In this document: piece by piece, positions 15,850 through 24,946 of the stretch | How the letters are laid out: each line of letters starts with the position of its first letter | How positions within the stretch are numbered: the first letter of the stretch is position 1 | DNA from: Salminus brasiliensis | Lineage: Eukaryota; Chordata; Actinopteri; Characiformes; Bryconidae | DNA length: 64,000 nt | Direction: 5' to 3' | Assembly (NCBI RefSeq): GCF_030463535.1 | Contig: NC_132901.1 | Coordinates: forward strand, 751,980 to 815,979 | The notes under the pieces: generated by a model | What the model saw: only the letters and a program-made list of their open reading frames with translations | What the model was told of the DNA's origin: nothing | Database searches by the model: none | Made by a program: the position numbers and the translations under genes

Positions 15850-17038
15850 GACAGAGAGAGAGAGAGAGACAGAGAGAGACAGAGAGAGACAGACAGAGAC
15901 AGACAGAGAGAGAGAGAGAGACAGACAGAGAGAGAGAGACAGACAGAGAGAGAGAGACAGACAGAGAGACAGAGAGAGAGAGAGACAGACAGAGCACTCG
16001 TTAGAACCCCAGATGGGCCGTTACCTGATTGGCCACTCCGTTGCCAGTAGCGATCTCCTCAGTAACAGGAGGGGCTGATGGGGCGCTGCTGAAGCAGAGG
16101 AATCAGAATCAGAACTGGACCAGATACAGAACCCAACCCCTCAAATTACGCTGAATTTTCGTTATAAAGTAACGTTAGTACGATTTTTTGGATGGAACGT
16201 GATTTGCTCACCTGATGGCTGCGGACAGTTTGGCCGCCTCCTCCTCCTCCTCATTTTCTTTGGTTTCTCCTTCATCTGGAAAAACGCAATCGATAATCAA
16301 TACTTAATAATCAACAATTAATAATCAACAATTAACGAAAAGCAATCTCAATCATCCGGGTCTTTTATCTCGAGAGCTTCAAACCTCAAAACAACCTTTA
16401 AGGTAAATGTGATAATTCTGTAGAATCATGTATTAATTATCGGAAATTAGCCAATACAATAACAGTAACCGTTACGGCTCTTCGTTAGAGCAACGTAACC
16501 ACGTCACAGTTTGAGCGTAAACACATAAACCAGGATCACCCAGAGGCCTCTGCAGCACAGCGCTGAGGATTGTGGGCCAGGGTTTACGGAGGGGAGACTG
16601 GTGCCAGTCTGAGTCCAGTGCTTGTTAGCAACATTAGCCTAGCATCTCCAGCTGTAGGCTACAGAAGCACGCGTCAGACACCAACTTCGTCTCGGCTGAT
16701 TGATCAGGCCTGGGATGGATGATCGATGAATAAAATTGATTATGCATCGAGGTGCTCCTTTAACGTCGCTGCTGTGCGCATGCGCAGAACAGCGCGGGTC
16801 GGTCTGCCCTCGTTCCTCGCGGGTCGTATCCAGTAACTGTTTAAGAGCGGGGGCTCGGGACCGTTATCTGGACGTTAGCTGGACGTTAGCTGGACGTTAG
16901 CGGGACGTTATCTGGCCGTTAGCGGGACGTTAGCTGGCCGTTAGCTGTGAGCTCACCTCCGTACAGCCATTCCTCCTCCTCGTCCCCCGCCGCGCTCGCC
17001 TCCTGCCCGGGCGCTTTCTCCGCCTCTTCCGCGGACAT
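8721..17038 (-). CDS. fip1l1: FIP1L1, pre-mRNA 3'-end processing factor FIP1 (complete)
   Basis: Sixteen coding exons, read right to left: 17038-16957, 16275-16212, 16088-16025, 15488-15382, 15255-15191, 14633-14523, 14320-14190, 13612-13497, 11833-11734, 11316-11163, 10939-10913, 10822-10768, 10602-10544, 9763-9565, 9212-9069 and 8862-8721. Lengths sum to 1620 nt, giving 539 aa, and every phase joins. Order of parts: acidic N-terminus (DEEEEWLYG), an Asp/Ser run then [13 protein letters not shown], the Fip1 motif around residues 160-205 ([19 protein letters not shown]), a Pro-rich block at about 300-378, RE/RD repeats at about 400-435 and an Arg/Lys-rich C-terminus. FIP1 is a CPSF subunit that binds poly(A) polymerase and U-rich RNA in the nucleus. 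Human FIP1L1 is 594 aa; the Ser-rich stretch after residue 247, encoded by an optional exon in mammals, was not found here. The exon 10 donor (GTCAGT) is the weakest. Teleosts can carry two copies; a or b is not assigned. Confidence 0.95.
9224..9362 (+). mobile_element. Family A element, internally deleted copy 2
   Basis: In fip1l1 intron 15. It keeps the agtactgccaatagaatagg block and the right tip aatacttttgtccacc, but the middle block with ggagctgtggagcagtgg is missing. Confidence 0.65.
10090..10312 (+). repeat. Dispersed repeat family D, copy 1
   Basis: In fip1l1 intron 13. About 85% similar by eye to 11505-11727, sharing gggaggaccgtcctaccca and cagtcgctccacccgggagg. SINE-like in size, but no clear A or B box was identified. 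Confidence 0.65.
11505..11727 (+). repeat. Dispersed repeat family D, copy 2, beside fip1l1 exon 9
   Basis: Second copy of the 10090 repeat. Its end lies within about 10 bp of the exon 9 donor (exon edge 11734), so the start of intron 9 on the sense strand is repeat sequence. Confidence 0.7.
12473..12785 (+). repeat. (GAGA/GACA)n purine tract in fip1l1 intron 8
   Basis: About 310 bp of GAGAGACA-type repeats. On the fip1l1 sense strand it is a long CT-rich polypyrimidine tract. It produces the LSLSLS and SVSLSL pseudo-ORFs. Confidence 0.95.
13286..13333 (+). repeat. (CA)n microsatellite
   Basis: About 24 CA units in fip1l1 intron 8. Confidence 0.95.
13396..13490 (+). repeat. Compound (GTAT)(GT)(AT)(GT) microsatellite
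   Basis: GTAT, GT, AT, then GT runs end only 7 bp from the fip1l1 exon 8 donor (exon edge 13497), so the donor-proximal intron is alternating purine-pyrimidine DNA. Confidence 0.9.
13619..13661 (+). repeat. (CA)n microsatellite at fip1l1 exon 8 acceptor
   Basis: About 21 CA units begin 7 bp from the exon 8 start (13612). On the sense strand this is (TG)n leading into the acceptor GTGCTGTCAG, so the usual polypyrimidine tract is replaced by TG repeats. Confidence 0.9.
13685..14117. mobile_element. Family A elements, copy 3 plus inverted fragment
   Basis: In fip1l1 intron 7. A + copy (13685 to about 13985, starting tccaaaagtttgtggacacc) abuts a minus-oriented end fragment (13993-14117, from gacaaaagtattgggacacc to gtgaggatttgattgcactc), giving a head-to-head arrangement. 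Confidence 0.65.
14335..14394 (+). repeat. (AC)n microsatellite at fip1l1 exon 7 acceptor
   Basis: About 30 AC units begin 15 bp from the exon 7 start (14320). The sense-strand acceptor region is therefore (GT)n followed by GTACATACACACACAG. Confidence 0.92.
15632..15993 (+). repeat. (GAGA/GACA)n purine tract in fip1l1 intron 3
   Basis: About 360 bp of the same kind of purine repeat as at 12473, here filling most of intron 3 (15489-16024). The sense strand is polypyrimidine. Its translations in all frames are artefacts. Confidence 0.95.
16775..16786 (+). promoter_or_regulatory. Perfect NRF-1 type palindrome
   Basis: TGCGCATGCGCA is an exact NRF-1 consensus palindrome. It lies in a CpG-rich stretch of fip1l1 intron 1, about 250 bp downstream of the start codon, where promoter elements of housekeeping genes are common. 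Site recognition is by sequence only. Confidence 0.55.
16865..16948 (+). repeat. GGACGTTAGCT 11-bp tandem repeat beside fip1l1 exon 1
   Basis: About seven units of TGGACGTTAGC with variants (GGGACGTTAGC, TGGCCGTTAGC) end 8 bp from the exon 1 edge (16957), placing the array at the start of intron 1. Confidence 0.85.
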
Positions 17039-17299
17039 CTCAGCTCCGCTCACCCCGCCGAACCGCCCGGACCGCTGGGTGTGACCCGAACCCCAGAACC
17101 GCGCAGAGAACCGGAGCAGAGAAGCGCAACAACAGGCTAACACCGCGAAACCGAGCCGCCTGCACACCGCCCGCAGGAAGCCTGCCCGCTGAAGACGCAG
17201 CTTCCGCTTCACTGTGTCATAATAAAAGTCCCTGCGCCAAAACAACACACGCTGTTTCCCTACGGAGCTCCTACTGCTCCTACATTTTAATAAGGCGTG

Positions 17300-18200
17300 G
17301 CCACGGGATAATATTATGAGGCCATGAAATGATATAATAACACGATCAGACAATATATTGAGGCCACCAGATCCTGTATTGAGCATATTATGTCTGAATT
17401 ACAGACATACGAATATATTTAGGCCACAAGATTATATATTGAGACCTCCAGATCATAGAAGGCCATAAGATAATAAATTATAAAAAAATATAAATTGATT
17501 AAGGGTATGTCATATCATATAATATAATATATTGACGCCATGAACAAATAATATTTGTAAATATTGGCCGCCAGATCATACACTGAGGTTATCAGATACT
17601 ACAGCGAGGCTATGAGATAATAAATTGTATAAATATTAATATATTAATAATAAGTATGCAATTCAAAAATATATTTTTATATAATTTAATATATTTAGGC
17701 CAGATGTTTTTTTTTTTGATGATATATTGAGGCAACCAGATCATAGAAGGCCATAAGATAATAAATTATAAAAAATATAAATTGATTAAGGATATGTCAT
17801 AATAATATTTGTAATTATTGGCCGTCAGATCGTACACTGAGGTTATCAGATACTACAGCGAGGCTATGAGATAATAAATTGTATCAATATTAATATATTT
17901 AATATATTTAGGCCAGATGTTAATATATCAGGACCATGAGATACAATTTCGATGATATATTGAGGCAACCAGAAAGTATATTAGAGACACGTCATATATA
18001 GAGACCACAAGATAATATATGGAGACAATAATAATAAATAATATTATATTATTATTAATATTAATGATAATAATAGGGGAATATTTCATTTCCCTATGAA
18101 GCTCCTAAGGTGACACCGTGGCTGTTTTTAATAAGATAATATCATGCGGCAAAATATTGAGGCCACGAAATATTATTCCATAATAAAAGTCCGAGGCAAT
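17300..18200 (+). repeat. AT-rich duplicated block with GAGGCCA..AGAT motif
   Basis: Motifs such as atattgaggcca and ccagatcata recur throughout. Two segments are near copies: 17447-17510 matches 17735-17800, and 17563-17645 matches 17817-17900 (shared ggttatcagatactacagcg). The spacings differ (288 and 255 bp), so the duplication has since gained or lost sequence. Confidence 0.75.
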
Positions 18201-18497
18201 GTAAAACTGAGGCGATTAAATCAAACGTAAATGTAAAGGCAGAGCACCCCCTCCAGTGCCCTAATGTGGTTCATATTTCTACACCTAAATAAAAAGACTT
18301 TTATTTTGTAAAATGTGTGTTTAAGAACTTAACCTGACCGGAAGTGACCTACTCCGTCACTAAGTCGTTGTCCTAGGGAGCGCCGCTCCGTTATTGTGGG
18401 TCTCAGCTCCTCCCGGGCTTTGCCGCGTCTCTCGGGGGGCTGTGTGCTCGGCCGCCGCCTGCGGAGCGTTCAGAGGCCCAGGCTTTCCTCCGGAGGG

Positions 18498-18524
18498 ATG
18501 GCAGCGGCTCCGAGCAGCGGGTGA
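18498..18524 (+). other. Upstream ORF in tspan5 leader
   Basis: An ATG in the presumed 5' UTR opens an 8-codon ORF (MAAAPSSG) that ends 103 bp before the tspan5 start. Its context, gggATGg, is reasonable. The GGGTGAGC at its end also resembles a splice donor, so it could instead mark an alternative first exon. Confidence 0.35.
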
Positions 18525-18627
18525 GCGGGGCACGGCGGCGGGGCGGGGGGCTCGGCGGCGGCGGGGAGGAGGGGGGGGCGGCTCGTTTCCAGCGGGGCTC
18601 TCGGAGGGACAGCAGCGCGCGGTCATC

Positions 18628-18893
18628 ATGTCCGGGAAGCACTTCAACGCGCACGAGGTCGGCTGCTGCATCAAATACTTCATCTTCGGATTCAACATCA
18701 TCTTCTGGGTGAGGGGCGCGCGCTGTCATTGCTTTGCGCGTTCACGCAGCCCGAGGCGGGAGCGCGCTCTGCTTTCTCCTCCGTGACTGTCAGTCTGTCC
18801 GTGTAGCCCAGATCCCAGAGCGCGAGGGTCCAGGTGTTCCAGGTGTTCCAGGTGTTCCAGGTGCACGGGACCTAAAACCCTGCAGCTGTTATA

Positions 18894-18927
<34 letters not shown>

Positions 18928-21900
18928 GTTAATTATGTTATAACAATAATTATAACAGTTAAGTAATTAGTACTTAATTACTATATATTCTTGCAGCTGC
19001 TGATAAATCTGTGTAATAATTGCAGTAATTTCATTAATCATTTAATAATTTTATTATTAGTTGGTGACAGTGATGATTATTAATAATAATTTTTTTTTTG
19101 CTTCAGCTGCTGTTTGATATCAATGTAATAACAGTAGTCATATAATCATCCTCATGGCCATCATAAGAAAAAAAAACTATATTAAAATGTAATCATCTTT
19201 TTATTATTAGTAGTAGTAATAATGTAATTTATCATATTAATATTGTATTGCTACTTTTACTTTTTTATTTATTTATTTGCAGTAATAATGTAGTAATGTA
19301 ATAATAGTAGTATAATGGTATAATAATAATCCTCTTTATTATGATGATGTATGTTATCTACTTTTGCAACAACTACGATTATCAGTGTAGATTTGCTGTA
19401 ATAATAATAATAATAATAATACCTGTTTTTAATAGTAAGTAAATAAAATTAATAATGAATTAGTAAACACTAATAACAGTAAAAACAATCGTTGAGGTGA
19501 TTGTTGTTATTATGAATAATAATTTACTGCTACATATTTTTGGAATTGAGGTATGAGGGAACATTAAACATTAAAAGTTATTATTATTATTATTATTATT
19601 ATTGGTGACCTGCTGTTCATAATGTTTTATAGCTACATATTTTCACCACTGCTTTATGATATATTCATATATGAGTTATTTAAATACTACAGTGCTAGAA
19701 TAATACAGTGATATAATAATAAAGTAATAATCCGCATAATTCTGATGATATATGTAGATTGCATTTATTACACACATTACATAAAAAAATATATATATAT
19801 ATATGTATAATAAATGAATAATAATAGTCTATTTTAATGCGTATTATTATATGATATTAAACACAGAATAGTAATAATAATAATAATTATAACAATAGTA
19901 ATAGGTCTGGTCTGTTTCTGGGACAGTAATAGTAAGTAAAAGGTGGATCAGCAGACCCCCTCCACCAACATCCCCCCCACCCCCCCCCCAAAACACCACC
20001 CTCCCCCCTCCCAGTCCACTGTTTCACTCAATATCACTGCTGTTGAATTTCTCCTCAGCTGCTGGGGGTGGCGTTCCTGTCCGTGGCATTATGGGCCTGG
20101 AGTGAGAAGGTAACCAAACACACACACACACACTCCTCATCATACACACTGATCAGCCATATCATTAGCACCACCGCCAGTGAAAAGCACTGATTATCTT
20201 CATCTACAGTCGGTTCTTGAAGGGGGTGAAGGTGTTGAAGCCGAGCGTAAGAATCTGAGACACTTTGACCCGAACCAGACTGTGATGTTCTAGATAGACG
20301 ACTGGGTCAGAACATCTCCAGAACATCAGGCATTGATGCTCATGGAGACTTAACTTACAGGATCTGCTGCTGATGTTAGTTAGTCTTGGTGTCGGACACC
20401 ACAGCAGGACGCCAAGTGTCCTCGCCTCGACGGGTCAGAGCTGTTGTGGCGGCACGGGGGGGAATCTACTCAATATTAGGCAGGTGGTACTAATGTTATG
20501 GCTGATTAATGTATATATATATATTTCTAAAGTTATATGTCTCTATATTATAATAACATATAGGTACTGAAAGTCTGTATATATGTGACTCTCTCTCTCT
20601 CTCTCTCTCTCTCTCAGGGGGTTCTCTCTAATATCTCCTCCATCACTGACCTGGGGGGGTTCGACCCTGTCTGGCTGTTCCTGGTGGTCGGTGGGGTGAT
20701 GTTTGTGTTGGGATTTGCCGGCTGCATCGGAGCGCTTCGGGAAAATTCCTTCCTGCTTAAGTTTGTGAGTTTGTTTCCTGTGTGTGTGTGTGTGTGTGTG
20801 TGTGTGGTGGACGGAAGACTAAAGTTTTCCTGACAACACCTAGACAAAGACCGGCACTTCTAGGACAATGAGCTCTGGACGAATGGACCTTGAGTCTTGT
20901 CCTGATGATGTTTTTTTTACAGTAAGGGTCCATGAACGTCCATGAAGATCGAGCTTGTTTGGTGTCGTTCTGATGGTAGACGCTGTACTTTGACAGTCTA
21001 GGCTCGCTGTAGACTTCTTATTAGTGGACAGTGGAACAGCGGCTGATTTCTAACTGTTCTGAGATCTGTTCTGAGAACACCCCGACTCAGAGAGCTCTTT
21101 GGATCTGGCCATGGTGATCTTCATCCCTCACTTCAACCATCAAGAGCAGACCAAAAATTAGTCTCCTTGCGTGTTCAAGGTGGTATATAGTAACTTCAGG
21201 CTCCTGCAGATGGCGCTGCATGAGGATGATGGGGTTTATAAATACCTGTGGGATGTTTGACGGAACTCAGGCTTTGAGAAAAGTGCAGTGCAGTGCAGTG
21301 AGGGTCTCGTTGGGTGTGTCGAAAAGCAAAGAGTCGCAAAGCAGATACAGTTAATGGTTGGCTAAAAGGAGTGGCTGCAGTTGGGCGTAGCCAAAGGTGG
21401 TCATACGGGTCTACCAGCAGTTGCAGAAATCCCAGCCTACAGGAAATCCTCTTTATTCTACAGCAGACGTGAGCGAAGACCTCTTGTGAGCCACTCTGCT
21501 CCATATGTTGATGGTCTGCAGTTCCCTGTGGAGGGTTCTTTCAGAAGTTGGTGGTGAAGAACCTGCGCTGGCTTCTAGAAGCAGTTCTTGTCTGGAAGTG
21601 AAGCCGTTTTCAGTCACAAGCCGTGAACGTCAGTTTCATCTTTCGGACAGTTTTAAGGAGAATTTCCTGTAGGCTGGGATTTCTGCCACTGCTGGTAGAC
21701 CCGTATGACCGTATGCTTCCATACACCTGCAGATTCACCTCCTTCCTTCACACTGTGGTCTTTGGCCACGCCCAAATGCAGCCACTCCTTTTTTCCACAC
21801 ATCCAACGAGACCCTCACTGCACTATTCTCACAGCCCGAGTCCCGTCACACACCCCACAGGTATTTATAACCCCATCATCCTCATGCAGCACCATCTGCA

Positions 21901-22981
21901 GCAGTCAGGGGTTCAGCTCCACCCCCCTCCAACTTGCTTCTCTCACTCCCTTCCTTCGTCTCCTCCAGTTTTCCGTGTTCCTGGGGATAATATTTTTCCT
22001 GGAGCTGACCACTGGAGTTCTGGCCTTCGTCTTTAAAGACTGGATCAAAGATCAGCTCAAGTTCTTCATCAACAACAACATCAGAGCCTACAGAGACGAC
22101 ATCGACCTGCAGAACCTCATCGACTTCACACAGGAATACGTAAGAGCTTTCCTCCTTCGTTATTATTATGCATAGGTACCTACATACACCGGTCAGCCAT
22201 AACATTAGTACCACTGAGAGTGGCTTCGGTCAAGACGTGGGATCTACATATTAGGCAGCGAGTGAACAGTCAGGTCTTGAAGGCCAGGAGTTGAAAGCCG
22301 AGCGCAAGAATTCTAGACAATGACTGGGTTAGAGCATCTCCAAAACATCAGGCAGGTCATGTGAGGTGTTCTCTCCTGGGATGCAGTGGACAGTACCTAC
22401 CAAAAGTGCTCCAAGGAAGGACAACCTTGCATTATGGGTGCCTAAGGCTCAATGATGCTAACACAGCAGGACGCCTTCAGTGTCTGTGTCTCCAAGGGTC
22501 AGAACTGTTGTGGTGGCCCAAAGGGGGACCTATTCAATATTAGACAGGTGGTGCTAATGTTATGTAATGTTGTTGTTATATATCCCTATATTATAATAAC
22601 ATATAGGTACTGAAAGTCTGTATATATATATATATATATACACGTGTGTGTGTGTAGTGGGAGTGCTGTGGAGCGTTTGGGCCGGAGGACTGGAATCTGA
22701 ACATCTACTTTAACTGCACCGACACCAATCTGAGCCGGGAGAAATGTGGAGTCCCGTTTTCCTGCTGCACGAAGGACCCTGCTGTGAGTACACACACACA
22801 CACACACACATATACAGGGCCAGTGATTACATCACCAGTTCAGAATGTCGCTCCTTCTTCCAGAAGCCCGGAGAACAGAAACAGGGAGTGATCCGGATCT
22901 CCAGACTTAGCGCCGCCCAGAAAGACTCCACACTCAACAGCCTCGAGCTCCTCGAGTGTAAAAGCCTAATTAATCAGACCT

Positions 22982-23027
<46 letters not shown>

Positions 23028-24869
23028 GGAGGATGTGATCAACACTCAGTGTGGCTATGACATCCGAGCTAAACCTGTGAGTACCCCCTCACTCCAGAGA
23101 GCTCGGCTCGTCAGTGTGAGCTCACATTACCGTCATCTGTTATGCAGTCAGCTAACCAGCAAAGAGTTGCAGTTGGGGCTGGACGGTATCCAAAGTTTCC
23201 ATACGTCATGTTCCCGCTGGAACACATCCCCTGTAGTCGGACTGAGTGGTAAAGCATTCTGGAGCTCGGCTGCAGGGTTTATTAGGGAAAACGGCCAAAC
23301 CGGGACTGAAACCAGCGACTATCTGCCGAAATGAAAGACAGCTGGTCTCAAAAGAACCAGCGATGTGTAGCCGGGAACGGCTGACGGCTGACTGAGGCTC
23401 GGATCAGACCCGTTTACAGGATAAAGCCTCATAATTGAGAGCAGGGAGTCTGTTTTTTTTAGGCTGGCTCATCCAGGGTTGCTAGCTTTCCCTCTTACTT
23501 AAACTTAGCAACAGGAAGTGATTGGACTGCAGTGTTGGAAAAGAGCTGGGAGCTGATTGGTCAGGGACCAGGGAGTCCGACCGGATTATAAAAAGTAAAC
23601 ACTACAAAACATTACAAGTCATTTTAAGAAATTTTGACTAAACTAAGTCAATCAGTCCAGAATGTCTGATTACAGAATCTGATACTAAAAATAATTTATA
23701 CACACATGAAGATCAGATCGGACAGGTATCAGATGCTCTTCCACTCTTCCACAGACTTATAGAATTCAAAGCTCCTCTAATCTTAGACTCTACTAAACAC
23801 AAGTCAGTATGGAGACCATAGTACTCTTCTCTTCGCCTGAGTACTCTCAGAAGAGGAGGGTCTTCAGTAGTCTGGGTTTGAAGCGAGCATTGGACTCTGC
23901 TGTTCAAAGGATGGCGTGCCGAGCCGAGCCGTACTTGAAGCTGGAAGGGCTCTTGGTGCAGACCGGCTTTTGACCATCGCCATCAAGTACTAAGGGGCCG
24001 GTGCAGTCATGGCCTTGTAGGTCAGCGTCAGGAGAGGAGCTGAACATGACTGAACTTAGAGGCGATGAAGAGAAGATCATGAGACTCTGACTCTGATCAG
24101 ATCGGGGGGGGGGCGCAAAATAACCTGATGGGTTACAGTAAGTATGTGTGTGTGTTTGTGTTGTAGGACTCGGAGCAGAAGACGTTCATCTACACTAAAG
24201 GCTGCGTTCCGCAGTTTGAGAAATGGTTGCAGGAGAACCTTACAGTGGTCGCCGGGATTTTCATAGGAATCGCACTGCTACAGGTGTGTGTGTGTGTGTA
24301 CTATTGAGTAGTGTCGTTTGGCGCTGGAGCTACAAGGCTAACAAACCATAGACGTCAACTGTCTCCCAAATCGCGTGAGGTCTTCATTAAGGTGCCGCAG
24401 ACCCTGTTACTTACCACACTTTGGGCTCAACGAATTTTTCTCATTTTTCTAATTCCTAATAATCCATGATGCGTTAAAGTCGTAGATTAAGACCACGCTG
24501 ACAAGCCTACGGCCCCTCGAAGAACAGCTGAGCGCTATCCGGCGATTCGCGTTAGCCATGTAGCTCCAGCGCTGATCGATGCCTGTGTAAATGACGTTTA
24601 TTTACAGAACAGTAGAACAGTATGTCAGGAATGAGGGGGGAAATGGTGTACATTGGATTTTCGATGAAAGCTGGAATCGGCCGGTTATACGTAAAAATAA
24701 AAAGTCGTAATCGGCCAAGAAAAACCGATGTTGTGAACGATGTTTTTTTGGGGCAGAAAAAAACACAACAAACTCTGATCAAATTCTGCTTGTTTGGTTT
24801 CAGATCTTCGGGATTTGTCTGGCTCAGAATCTGCTGAGCGACATCGAGGCGGTGAGAGAGAGCTGGTAA
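18628..24869 (+). CDS. tspan5: Tetraspanin of the TspanC8 group, closest to TSPAN5 (complete)
   Basis: Eight coding exons: 18628-18708, 20059-20109, 20618-20764, 21969-22139, 22658-22783, 23029-23076, 24167-24283 and 24804-24869 (stop TAA), all phase 0, 268 aa, the same length as human TSPAN5. Visible: four membrane segments, small loop with sequon N49-I-S, and a large loop with CCG (153-155), PFSCC (183-187) and eight cysteines (153, 154, 170, 180, 186, 187, 200, 221), which defines TspanC8. Sequons N169, N174 and N232. TspanC8 members bind ADAM10 and direct its exit from the ER and its substrate choice, including Notch. TSPAN5 is preferred over TSPAN17 by [19 protein letters not shown] and [13 protein letters not shown]; which teleost copy (a or b) is not assigned. 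The final Trp-stop overlaps a good splice donor (see findings). Confidence 0.92.
18831..18864 (+). repeat. CCAGGTGTT 10-bp tandem repeat
   Basis: About three and a half CAGGTGTTCC units in tspan5 intron 1, each containing the E-box CAGGTG. Confidence 0.8.
18893..19900 (+). repeat. AT-rich ATA/ATT trinucleotide region, tspan5 intron 1
   Basis: AATAAT and TTATTA runs at 18893-18925, 19400-19421, 19577-19602 and elsewhere in AT-rich low-complexity DNA. No gene or conserved element is visible in it. Confidence 0.8.
20143..20513. mobile_element. MITE family B, copy 1 (tspan5 intron 2)
   Basis: About 371 bp bounded by inverted repeats: left gatcagccatatcattagca, right tactaatgttatggctgat. The interior holds tgatgttctagatagacgac and the block caccacagcaggacgcc. 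No transposase. Related to 22185-22564 and 49369-49748. Confidence 0.75.
20543..20584 (+). repeat. 42-bp exact repeat, copy 1
   Basis: Identical to 22586-22627. Starts ctatattataataacatata and continues through ggtactgaaagtctg. It lies just after MITE B1 and 34 bp before tspan5 exon 3. Confidence 0.85.
20588..20615 (+). repeat. (CT)n tract at tspan5 exon 3 acceptor
   Basis: A CT run leading directly into CAG forms the polypyrimidine tract of exon 3 (20618). Confidence 0.9.
21205..21905. repeat. Large imperfect inverted repeat, tspan5 intron 3
   Basis: The arm at 21205-21455 matches the reverse complement of 21655-21905. Arm landmarks are gatggggtttataaatacct against aggtatttataaccccatca, and cagaaatcccagcctacagg against cctgtaggctgggatttctg. 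The spacer is about 200 bp. The arms are well conserved at both ends and diverged in the middle. The right arm ends about 60 bp before exon 4. Confidence 0.8.
22185..22564. mobile_element. MITE family B, copy 2 (tspan5 intron 4)
   Basis: Left end ggtcagccataacattagta, right end ggtggtgctaatgttatg. It shares the interior caggacgcc and gggacctattcaatattag features with copy 1 and is followed by the same 42-bp flank. Confidence 0.75.
22586..22627 (+). repeat. 42-bp exact repeat, copy 2, with following (TA)n(GT)n
   Basis: Second copy of 20543-20584, followed by TATATA then GTGTGT leading into the exon 5 acceptor TAG at 22655-22657. The acceptor has no pyrimidine tract other than the GT run. Confidence 0.85.
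22984..23026 (+). repeat. (CT)n tract at tspan5 exon 6 acceptor
   Basis: About 20 CT units serve as the polypyrimidine tract of exon 6 (23029). Confidence 0.9.
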
Positions 24870-24909
24870 GAACTGAGCTGAGGGGCCTGAAACTTCTGCA
24901 CAGGGCCGA

Positions 24910-24946
<37 letters not shown>

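Larger units (their letters stand above)
17039..18627. promoter_or_regulatory. Divergent promoter region between fip1l1 and tspan5
   Basis: The two start codons are 1.59 kb apart, head to head. GC- and CpG-rich blocks lie at each end (about 16750-17230 and 18345-18780), separated by AT-rich sequence. This suggests two CpG-island promoters rather than one compact bidirectional promoter. No TATA box was assigned. Transcription starts cannot be placed from sequence. Confidence 0.6.

Noticed and set aside
21623-22175. 137- and 156-codon frames around tspan5 exon 4
   Set aside because: They combine the right arm of the inverted repeat with exon 4 read-through. Only 21969-22139 is coding.
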